DNA of 42,065 nucleotides. Source: Edwardsiella ictaluri ATCC 33202 (GTDB lineage Bacteria; Pseudomonadota; Gammaproteobacteria; Enterobacterales; Enterobacteriaceae). Below, in pieces: positions 36,192 through 42,065 of this stretch (the stretch's first letter is position 1; each line of letters starts with the position of its first letter). Made by a program: the position numbers and the translations under genes. The notes beneath the pieces were generated by a model. That model was not told the origin of the DNA and did not search any database. It saw only the letters and a list, made by a program, of their open reading frames with translations. Location of the stretch: NCBI RefSeq assembly GCF_000264785.1, contig NZ_AFJI01000076.1, forward strand, positions 1 to 42,065. Direction: 5' to 3'.

Positions 36192-36929
36192 ATGACGTTA
36201 TTGCCGGAAGGATTGGCCGCTTTTTTGACCGGCTGGCAGCAGGCCAGGACTCCGGACTTATTTCCCGCACGGGCGCTTTGCCCACCGCCGTCGCCGGGCG
36301 GGCTGAACACATTTTTTACCCACTGGAAACAGCATCAGCCACTGGCTGTACAACATGCGCTGTTTTTTGATCCCTGGGCGGTGGCCGGAGTGGCCCGTAA
36401 AGAGGTGCCAACCACGGCAGTTCTGGCCTGGCTGCTTAATCCTCAGGGCAGCCACGGTTTTGGCGGCATCATGCTCAGTGCCCTGATGAGCCACCTTTCC
36501 CGGCAATCCGCGGGTCGGATACCGGCCAGCTATGGCCGCTATTGTCACACCAGTGTGGAGGATTGCCCGACGGGGGACAGCCGTAACCGGGTGGATTTGG
36601 TGCTGGATAGCGAGAGATGCTATCTGCTGGTGGAGGTGAAGATTAGTGCGCCGGAGCAGGAGGAACAATTGCAGCGGTATGCCCAGGAGGCCAGTGCCCG
36701 CGCCGGGAGCCGCGCCTGGGCCGTGCTGTTTTTAACCCCCGGGGGTTGCGCCGGGCACTCACAGGGGGGAGATGATACGGCCTATCTGAACCTGTCATGG
36801 CGGCAGCTGTCATCCCTGTTGGTGCCGGTATTGGATGCCTATCAGGGCACTGCTGCCCATAAATCCCCCCAGCGTCACATGGCCGAGCAATCGGCCGCCT
36901 GTTTTATCCGCCGTATGGCATCTCTTTAA
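36192..36929 (+). CDS. PD-(D/E)XK nuclease superfamily protein
   Basis: A 245-residue predicted nuclease. The active-site pattern is visible as D135 in NRVDLVLDS and E148-X-K150 in LLVEVKIS, followed by EQLQRYAQEA. An N-terminal stretch RKEVPTTAVLAWLLNPQGSH with GFGG (about 69-92) matches the conserved start of PDDEXK_4-type proteins. Such proteins are common in bacterial defence loci, but no specific function is known. A GAGGAG tract precedes ATG at 36192 by ten bases; earlier in-frame GTG and ATG codons are too close to it. It is followed after ten bases by another unknown gene, probably in one operon. Confidence 0.72.
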   Translation: MTLLPEGLAAFLTGWQQARTPDLFPARALCPPPSPGGLNTFFTHWKQHQPLAVQHALFFDPWAVAGVARKEVPTTAVLAWLLNPQGSHGFGGIMLSALMSHLSRQSAGRIPASYGRYCHTSVEDCPTGDSRNRVDLVLDSERCYLLVEVKISAPEQEEQLQRYAQEASARAGSRAWAVLFLTPGGCAGHSQGGDDTAYLNLSWRQLSSLLVPVLDAYQGTAAHKSPQRHMAEQSAACFIRRMASL

Positions 36930-36939
36930 GGATTTTGGA

Positions 36940-37587
36940 ATGGAAAACGATCGTCAGGCTGGCGCATTGCTGCTGTCACAGCTGAAATTGGTCAATGAAG
37001 CTACGGTATATTTCGAAACGGTAATTTATCCGGCTGTTTATAAGGGAATCTATACCTGTATCAATGATTTTGTCCGGGAGTCTGGATGGATTGGGGAAAT
37101 CAGCGCCTATGAGGATAATGAAGACTACCTGTGGCTGGCTCCGCGAAAATGGAAATGTACAGAGCAGCAGGACAATAACTGTAAGCAGTGGTTTGAAAGT
37201 GTAGAGACTGAGAATAATGAAGATGACTATACCCTTGCCGTGATGACCGGCGTGGCGGTACAACCGGGGGAATGGGGATTTAAAACCTGTCTGAATATGG
37301 GAGAGTTCGGCGGCAGCCGTAAAGCCGGGGCAGCGATTAAGTGCATTGACAGTGATTACATCCGCCGTCTGGAAAAACTGGGTTTCCGCCCGCTGAATAA
37401 AGGGGAGTTCTTTTTACCGGTGAAGCTGGATCTGGAATTATTGAGAGCGGCCTGGGTGGCGCACGGGGCGTTCTCGGCTCAGGATGATGCCTTTGCTCCA
37501 CTACGTAGCGCCTTGATAACCCTGCAGGCTGCCATCCCCATTCTGGATGAGTTTATCGAGGCACTGGCAAGCCAGACCGCATCGTGA
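36940..37587 (+). CDS. Unknown partner protein of the PD-(D/E)XK gene
   Basis: A 215-residue soluble protein with an acidic central region (ENNEDDYTLAV) and no signal peptide or membrane segment. The N-terminus (ALLLSQLKLVNEATVYFETV) is predicted helical. I recognise no catalytic motif or family. It starts ten bases after the nuclease-like gene, with only a weak ribosome binding site, so it is probably translationally linked to it. A strong terminator follows. By context it could be a regulator, sensor or inhibitor of the nuclease; this is a guess. Confidence 0.65.
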   Translation: MENDRQAGALLLSQLKLVNEATVYFETVIYPAVYKGIYTCINDFVRESGWIGEISAYEDNEDYLWLAPRKWKCTEQQDNNCKQWFESVETENNEDDYTLAVMTGVAVQPGEWGFKTCLNMGEFGGSRKAGAAIKCIDSDYIRRLEKLGFRPLNKGEFFLPVKLDLELLRAAWVAHGAFSAQDDAFAPLRSALITLQAAIPILDEFIEALASQTAS

Positions 37588-37612
37588 TCTGACCCGGTAC
37601 GGGCACTGTGAG

Positions 37613-37642
37613 GGGAGCTGATATCAGCTCCCTTTATATTTT
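37613..37642 (+). terminator. Terminator of the three-gene cluster
   Basis: A perfect 20-base palindrome (GGGAGCTGAT / ATCAGCTCCC, 37613-37632) is followed by TTTATATTTT. It lies 26 bases after the last stop and separates the cluster from the restriction cassette. Confidence 0.9.
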
Positions 37643-37820
37643 AAAAAGTGATATGTTTATATTTTTTAATCTTCCATTTACGGTTTACTTTCTCTATCAT
37701 TACATACCGTGATTGCTGTCATGATGACATAGTGAGTCTGTGATATGATACGGAATTATATTTTTTGATTAATGCATGATATTGTTAATTCACTGGTTGT
37801 GTTTTATTTTAGGAGGTGAA

Positions 37821-39020
37821 ATGTCTGACTTGTCTTCGTGGATAATTGATAAGTTAACCGGCAATGCGTATGTGTATATAAAAAGATTGTCTGCCAATGA
37901 TACCGGGGCTACCGGAGCACATCAGGTTGGAACTTATATGCAACACAGTGCGGCAGAGTATCTTTTTCCATCGATAAATAAGACTGATGAATGTAACCCA
38001 TCTTTAATGATAACTGCCAGAACATCATCACATTCATACCCGGAAAACCAAGTCAGAGTAATTTATTATAATAATAAGTTTTTTGGTAAAACCCGGAATG
38101 AGAGAAGGATAACCCGTTGGGGAGGGGGAAGCCCCCTGCAAGATACCGAGAATACCGGAGCCTTGGCATTATTGGTATTTGACTCGTCATTGGGAGGGAA
38201 GAGCGATTGTCAGTCTGTTGATGTTTGGGTATGTCGTGATGCTGATGAGGAGGATATTGTTGAAGCCTCCATTGGGGAAATTCTGCCCGGAGATTTGATA
38301 TTTGGTCTGGCTGATGAAGTTTTCGGCGGTTTTTTTGCAAAGAGAACCTCATCCCATAAATACACCTTCCCGGATGAATGGAAAAAATATTTTCCATCAG
38401 GTAAAGAAATCATATCGTATGCGTCTGGTTATTACTCAAAGCATAATTTATCTCCTGACACTCAATTGCTGGAACGTCGAAAAATAGAGTATGATATTTT
38501 TCTTCAGGTTGAGGAGTTACATGTTCTTAGTGTTATTAAAACTGGATTTTCAAGTGTTGATGCGTTTATATCACTGGCAAACTCGGTTAGTAACAGGAGA
38601 AAGTCAAGATCTGGTAAATCACTTGAATTACATCTTGAAAACATTTTCTATGAATATGGATTGACGGAGTTTGAAACTCAGGCTGTGACTGAAGGGAATA
38701 AAAAGCCAGATTTTTTATTCCCTTCAGCTAAGGCCTATCATGATGATTCTTGGCCGCCACAAAAATTACGTATGCTGGCAGTAAAAACAACATGTAAGGA
38801 TCGTTGGCGTCAGATATTAAATGAAGCAGACAGGATCCAGGATATCTATTTGTTTACATTGCAGGAGGGGGTGTCTATTACTCAATTCCGTGAAATGCAG
38901 GAGGAGAGAGTTAGGCTTGTTGTTCCCGAGAAATTGCATGAAAAGTATCCTGCGGAAATACGTGGAAATTTAATTTCATTGAATGATTTTATTTTTGATA
39001 CTAAAAAACTGTACTCTTAA
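37821..39020 (+). CDS. Type IIE restriction endonuclease, EcoRII-like (predicted CCWGG)
   Basis: A 399-residue homodimeric endonuclease that should cut DNA at CCWGG after binding extra effector copies of the site. It is very similar to EcoRII from end to end. The N-terminal effector domain has YIKRLSANDTGATG and GKTRNERRITRWG (about 89-101). The C-terminal catalytic domain has SNRRKSRSGKSLELHLE (about 257-273), EGNKKPDFLFP (D298 region) and LAVKTTCKDRW (about 319-329) of the PD-(D/E)XK fold. ATG follows a perfect AGGAGGTGA. The frame's 15 extra upstream codons are unlikely. It is much more AT-rich than core genes and convergent with its methyltransferase. Confidence 0.95.
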   Translation: MSDLSSWIIDKLTGNAYVYIKRLSANDTGATGAHQVGTYMQHSAAEYLFPSINKTDECNPSLMITARTSSHSYPENQVRVIYYNNKFFGKTRNERRITRWGGGSPLQDTENTGALALLVFDSSLGGKSDCQSVDVWVCRDADEEDIVEASIGEILPGDLIFGLADEVFGGFFAKRTSSHKYTFPDEWKKYFPSGKEIISYASGYYSKHNLSPDTQLLERRKIEYDIFLQVEELHVLSVIKTGFSSVDAFISLANSVSNRRKSRSGKSLELHLENIFYEYGLTEFETQAVTEGNKKPDFLFPSAKAYHDDSWPPQKLRMLAVKTTCKDRWRQILNEADRIQDIYLFTLQEGVSITQFREMQEERVRLVVPEKLHEKYPAEIRGNLISLNDFIFDTKKLYS

Positions 39021-39026
39021 AAATGA

Positions 39027-39063
39027 TTGATTGAATACCATAAGTCTTCTGGTATTCAATCAA
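39027..39063. terminator. Bidirectional terminator between endonuclease and methyltransferase genes
   Basis: A perfect 14-bp inverted repeat, TTGATTGAATACCA (39027-39040) and TGGTATTCAATCAA (39050-39063) with a 9-base loop, fills the 48-base gap between two convergent genes. A-rich and T-rich flanks on both sides suit termination in both directions. Confidence 0.85.
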
Positions 39064-39068
39064 ATATA

Positions 39069-40484
39069 TTATTTATTATATTTTTCCTGCATGGCTTTAT
39101 CTATATATGGAGCCAGTAGTTTTGCTACTGCTTCAAATACAGGAACTACTACTGAGTTGCCAAATTGGCGATAAGCCTGAGTGTCAGAAACAGGAATTCT
39201 GAATTGTTTTTCGTTCTGTTTCTCAAAACCCATCAATCTAGCGCACTCTCTGGGTGTCAGCCTTCTTGGTCTTCTCTCTTGATTCTTCGGATCGGTAAAG
39301 TTAATCTCTCCTATAGCCTTATCCCATCCTCTGTCAATAAGTATTTCAGAACCATCCTTATGATATCTTGCAGACAATGTCCTGGCAATGCTTTCTTTAT
39401 TTTTTGGATCAACTAAACCAAAGCCAAATCCATTCCCTTTTTCTGCATGTTTCTTTGCATAGTTATATAGATATTCCCATAATTTTGGGCTTAATATGTA
39501 TTTGCTGTCAACGGCTGGTTCTAATAACTCACCAAATGTTGGTTTTTTTTCAGGATAGAACTGCTGGATTTTTTGTAGGGTAAAGTCGTGATGTATATTG
39601 AGGTCACGACGAAAACCAACAAGAACTATGCGCTCCCGGTGTTGTGGTAAAAAATGCTTCCCATCAATGATTTTAGGATCTGGTTTTCCATTAGCGTCTG
39701 AATCGGCAACTTCATATCCCAACTCATCAAGCGTATCCATTATAACCTTAAATGTTTTCCCCTTGTCATGACTTTTTAAATTCTTAACATTTTCAAGGAC
39801 GAAAATTGCTGGTCGTTTTGCTTTGATTATCCTTGCGACATCGAAGAATAGTGTACCTTGTGCTTCACATTCGAAACCGTGAGCGCGCCCAAGCGAGTTT
39901 TTTTTACTCACACCAGCGAGACTGAAAGGTTGACAGGGAAATCCAGCTAATAGTACATCGTGGTCTGGAATATGCTGATTTATATTCTTATAGGCATCAT
40001 GTTCAGATATATCACTTTCTGCGCTTAGAGTAATTTCTCTAATGTCCATATTAAATGTATGCAGATCTTCATCATTATACCAATTGGCTTTATAGGTCCG
40101 GACGGCCTCCTTGTTCCACTCACTGGTAAAAACACATTGCCCGCCAATGGATTCAAAGCCTTTTCGGATCCCGCCAATTCCGGCAAAAAGGTCAATAAAC
40201 CTAAATTTATGCTCGTGGGCAGGACGTTCCGGCAACATTTTTCGCAGCAGCGCTTCTTCTGCAACTGTGAGTGATTTAGGCTCACATTTTTCGTTCACCC
40301 AGCGGTTTAACGTTTCACGGCTCCACTCATTTTTCCCAACTTTTCTAAGTAATTCAGCTACATATTTTTGATCATAAATTTCAAGAACCCGATCAATAAG
40401 CTTTCTGTCACGTACCTGCTGCTGTTTTTCTTCTGTTTTTGCTTTTTCGAGCAATTCCTGAGCAAATAGATCAAATTCTGACAT
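39069..40484 (-). CDS. DNA cytosine-5 methyltransferase, M.EcoRII/Dcm-like (predicted CCWGG)
   Basis: A 471-residue enzyme that should methylate the inner cytosine of CCWGG and protect the host from the adjacent endonuclease. The N-terminal extension (1-90) includes [20 protein letters not shown], shared with M.EcoRII and Dcm. Catalytic motifs follow: [16 protein letters not shown] (motif I, about 96-111), [11 protein letters not shown] (motif IV, catalytic C184), ENVKNL (motif VI), [11 protein letters not shown] (motif VIII), and [11 protein letters not shown] near the end (motif X). It is closer to M.EcoRII than to a generic methyltransferase. An inverted repeat in its promoter suggests autoregulation, as known for M.EcoRII. 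Confidence 0.96.
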   Translation of the reverse strand: MSEFDLFAQELLEKAKTEEKQQQVRDRKLIDRVLEIYDQKYVAELLRKVGKNEWSRETLNRWVNEKCEPKSLTVAEEALLRKMLPERPAHEHKFRFIDLFAGIGGIRKGFESIGGQCVFTSEWNKEAVRTYKANWYNDEDLHTFNMDIREITLSAESDISEHDAYKNINQHIPDHDVLLAGFPCQPFSLAGVSKKNSLGRAHGFECEAQGTLFFDVARIIKAKRPAIFVLENVKNLKSHDKGKTFKVIMDTLDELGYEVADSDANGKPDPKIIDGKHFLPQHRERIVLVGFRRDLNIHHDFTLQKIQQFYPEKKPTFGELLEPAVDSKYILSPKLWEYLYNYAKKHAEKGNGFGFGLVDPKNKESIARTLSARYHKDGSEILIDRGWDKAIGEINFTDPKNQERRPRRLTPRECARLMGFEKQNEKQFRIPVSDTQAYRQFGNSVVVPVFEAVAKLLAPYIDKAMQEKYNK

Positions 40485-40518
40485 AACGCCTCCTTGGGGT
40501 TTATGGGTGATATAGTAT

Positions 40519-40546
40519 CACTCATTTGACCCAGATGGAATGAGTG
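40519..40546. promoter_or_regulatory. Inverted repeat in the methyltransferase promoter region (putative operator)
   Basis: CACTCATT (40519-40526) and AATGAGTG (40539-40546) form a perfect 8-bp inverted repeat with a 12-base spacer. It begins 35 bases before the methyltransferase start, reading leftward, and ends 39 bases before the small ORF reading right. Its position suits a repressor site controlling both divergent genes; M.EcoRII is known to repress its own gene. Confidence 0.55.
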
Positions 40547-40584
40547 TTCTGGATATTTAACCAGTATATTTGGAGGAGATGAAT

Positions 40585-40749
40585 ATGCCATTATGCATGG
40601 TGCATGCAGATATATGCACCAAATTCAATGTAGTTCTCTATGGGAGGGGGAAGGCGCGGATAGAGGAAATTGCTGATAAGTTCAGTAGAAACACGATTAA
40701 AACACTGTCAGGATGGATGAAACCTCGGATAATACTACATCACTATTAA
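40585..40749 (+). CDS. Small 54-residue ORF divergent from the methyltransferase gene
   Basis: A short frame begins with ATG at 40585, six bases after a strong GGAGGAG, and ends with TAA at 40747-40749. The peptide (starts MPLCMVHADICTKF) is basic; its second half, RIEEIADKFSRNTIKTLSGW, looks helical and could be a small DNA-binding helix pair, but I recognise no family. It lies where control proteins occur in some restriction-modification systems, between the methylase and vsr. The alternatives are a remnant of a longer gene or a chance frame. The ribosome binding site is the main support. Confidence 0.45.
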   Translation: MPLCMVHADICTKFNVVLYGRGKARIEEIADKFSRNTIKTLSGWMKPRIILHHY

Positions 40750-40792
40750 TGATATTGATATATGGCCCCACGGTTGGGGGAGGTAAATAATA

Positions 40793-41320
40793 TCATGATT
40801 TTAAATAATTTGTTTGATTTTCCGTATGGATTATACCTATCATTCCTTTAAGATCCGGGGTGTCACCGGAGGTCAGTCCATCACATGTTATAAATCCACA
40901 GCTTTGATCGGCTTTCAGCCATGTGGCAATCAGTGTTGTGATAAGTATGTCAGAAATACCATGTTTACCCTTTAATGCACACTCCCAAATGACCAATGTT
41001 CTGATTTTTTTAATATAAAGAGTCCGATATGTCTGAAGATCCCTGGTTGCGTTACCGGTTAGCTTGGGCACCCAGAACTCAGAGTTATTGATTGGGAATC
41101 GAAATAAACTGCATCCATGCGCATGCCAAAAGCAACCATTGATAAATATGGCTGCATGATAGGCGGGTAACCAAAGATCCGGCTTTCCGGGGATGGTTGG
41201 CGGGGAAAGCCTGTAACGGAATCCATGAGCATGCAAAGCCCGCCTAATCTGCATTTCCGGCTTTGTGTCACGGTTTTTGATTGCTTTCATATTACGGCTG
41301 CGTGCACTCTCTTTATCCAT
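40793..41320 (-). CDS. vsr: Very short patch repair endonuclease Vsr
   Basis: A 175-residue mismatch endonuclease that nicks at T:G mismatches formed when 5-methylcytosine in CCWGG deaminates. The start SARSRNMKAIKNRDTKPEM, the catalytic region PGKPDLWLP (D48), the zinc-site segment FINGCFWHAHGC and TLVIWECALKG all match E. coli Vsr. It is about 19 residues longer at the C-terminus than the E. coli protein (156). It lies upstream of the methylase on the same strand with 308 bases between them, unlike E. coli K-12, where vsr overlaps the dcm 3' end. Presence beside an M.EcoRII-like gene fits its role exactly. The ribosome binding site is weak. Confidence 0.93.
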   Translation of the reverse strand: MDKESARSRNMKAIKNRDTKPEMQIRRALHAHGFRYRLSPPTIPGKPDLWLPAYHAAIFINGCFWHAHGCSLFRFPINNSEFWVPKLTGNATRDLQTYRTLYIKKIRTLVIWECALKGKHGISDILITTLIATWLKADQSCGFITCDGLTSGDTPDLKGMIGIIHTENQTNYLKS

Positions 41321-41627
41321 CGTTATAACTCTATGCTAAAACAGTAATAGTATCATTGTAGCAAAATGTCTGGTGATGAAATTGTGAGATGAGTTTTGGA
41401 TGATAAAGTGCAAAAATTTTTCATTTTAGTGAAAGCTTGATGAGTGATTTATTTCTTCTGATTATTTATGATGAGACTGCCAGCATTGTTAATGGAATGG
41501 TCGCTCCTATACCTTGTGCCACAGTGGGAGGATAAATCAGTCACTACTGACCCTGCCTGAAAATCCTGCGCCATTCAGAAACAGCATTCCGGCATGATCA
41601 ACACTCCCCTGAATGGAGGTGGTGCCG
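41321..41627. other. AT-rich gap between vsr and the IS remnant
   Basis: No gene is recognised. It should contain the vsr promoter (leftward). From about 41547 the sequence is probably the left end of an IS3-family element, since it leads without interruption into its orfA, but I could not delimit the terminal inverted repeat. Confidence 0.4.
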
Positions 41628-41745
41628 ATGAAGAAGTCACGATCCACCGAAGAGCAGATTGTCTTTGCCCTGAAGCAGGCTGAGCTGGGGACATCCGTGC
41701 CGGATGTCTGCCGCAAGCTGGGTATCTCCGACGCCACTTTTTACA
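41628..41745 (+). pseudogene. Truncated IS3-family transposase orfA
   Basis: ATG after a GGAGGTGGTGCCG tract opens a frame reading MKKSRSTEEQIVFALKQAEL and then VPDVCRKLGISDATFY, the start of OrfA of the IS407-type IS3 elements (helix-turn-helix). Such proteins are usually about 88 residues. Homology ends at residue 39 (41744), where the expected continuation (asparagine-tryptophan) is replaced by unrelated sequence and the frame stops ten codons later. The breakpoint coincides with the end of an IS110-like element. Confidence 0.85.
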
Positions 41746-42065
41746 TCTATGGACTACCTCCGTTTTGCAAGTACTGAATCTGGTTTTGGGGTGTTGCTTA
41801 CATCTATCCGGCATCAGGAAAATCTGTGCCAAAATGGGTAATTCGCGCACAATCGCCTCAACAACTGGACGGCCTCTGAGGCCAGTATAAAAATCAGGTT
41901 CCGATTGTGCAGGTGTAACCTGTCACCATTTCTCAGTACGCTGCAACTTTTTCTGGCAGGGGATTAATTTCACACTACCTGATACTCGGTCTCATTTCTC
42001 AGCATCGACCAGATTATTCGCGCGTTTTTGTTAGCGACCGCCACGGTCGTTTTATTAAATCCGCG
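41746..42065 (-). mobile_element. End of an IS110/IS1111-type insertion sequence, running off the window
   Basis: Everything from the orfA breakpoint to the window edge seems to belong to one element. The edge carries the transposase C-terminus on the minus strand, followed by about 220 bases without a gene that reach the breakpoint. A long non-coding tail after the transposase is typical of the IS1111 subgroup, where a guide (bridge/seek) RNA is encoded. The exact tip of the element is uncertain. Confidence 0.6.
41970..42065 (-). CDS. C-terminal fragment of an IS110-family transposase
   Basis: The last 31 codons of a minus-strand gene are visible: RGFNKTTVAVANKNARIIWS, then MLRNETEY and a TGA stop at 41970-41972. 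The (K/N)-x-x-VAVANK-ARIIW pattern is characteristic of the C-terminal end of IS110/IS1111-family DEDD transposases (transposase_20 domain). The rest lies outside the window, so it is not known whether the gene is intact. Confidence 0.75.
   Translation of the reverse strand, partial: RGFNKTTVAVANKNARIIWSMLRNETEYQVV

Noticed and set aside
40599-40620. 7-bp inverted repeat GGTGCAT / ATGCACC considered as a second operator
   Set aside because: It lies inside the small ORF after its start codon and overlaps other short ATGCAT repeats; too short to separate from chance.

Overview
The window carries a chromosomal segment of an enteric gammaproteobacterium (Enterobacterales). Nearly every core protein aligns by eye with an Escherichia/Salmonella counterpart (AppA, AnsP, YecD, OpgE, FlhDC, MotAB, CheAW, Tsr, Tap, CheRBYZ, IadA), but gene order differs from E. 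coli K-12 and GC is higher. A genus such as Edwardsiella would fit; this is an inference from gene content and composition, not a demonstrated assignment.

Layout. 1-7 kb: a cut-off small gene, a cytochrome b-type membrane protein, AppA-type phytase/acid phosphatase, asparagine permease AnsP, the YecD isochorismatase-fold protein and the OpgE phosphoethanolamine transferase. 7.3-11.1 kb: a second, PBP3/FtsI-like penicillin-binding protein, a LuxR-type regulator, and two decayed genes (a UhpA-like response regulator remnant and a YqhD-like alcohol dehydrogenase). 11.7-24.5 kb: the motility and chemotaxis block. It has a CRP-type site and promoter before flhDC, then motA-motB-cheA-cheW and tsr-tap-cheR-cheB-cheY-cheZ, with near-consensus sigma-28 promoters before motA (inside flhC) and before tsr, and a strong terminator after cheZ. 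FlhDC switches on the flagellar cascade and sigma-28 then drives both chemotaxis operons. Receptors signal through CheW/CheA to CheY, CheZ resets CheY-P, and CheR/CheB adapt the receptors. The flhBA genes that follow cheZ in E. coli are absent here.

24.8-27.1 kb: a chaA antiporter gene broken by a short deletion, a DedA-family membrane protein and a YceK/YidQ-type lipoprotein. 27.2-35.3 kb: two similarly built catabolic modules. Each has a DcuC-family transporter, a hydrolase (an AbgA-like M20 amidohydrolase, or the isoaspartyl dipeptidase IadA) and a divergent LysR regulator.

35.6-42.1 kb: an accessory region. It starts with three tandem genes (an unknown possibly exported protein, a PD-(D/E)XK nuclease and an unknown protein). 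Then comes an AT-rich EcoRII-type restriction-modification cassette: EcoRII-like endonuclease and M.EcoRII/Dcm-like methyltransferase facing each other across a bidirectional terminator, an inverted repeat in the methylase promoter, an overlooked 54-codon ORF with a strong ribosome binding site, and a Vsr mismatch endonuclease. The window ends in an IS3-family orfA remnant interrupted by the end of an IS110/IS1111-type element. The strongest candidates for something undescribed are the three-gene nuclease cluster and the small ORF/operator pair in the restriction cassette. No tRNA, rRNA or CRISPR array was recognised.
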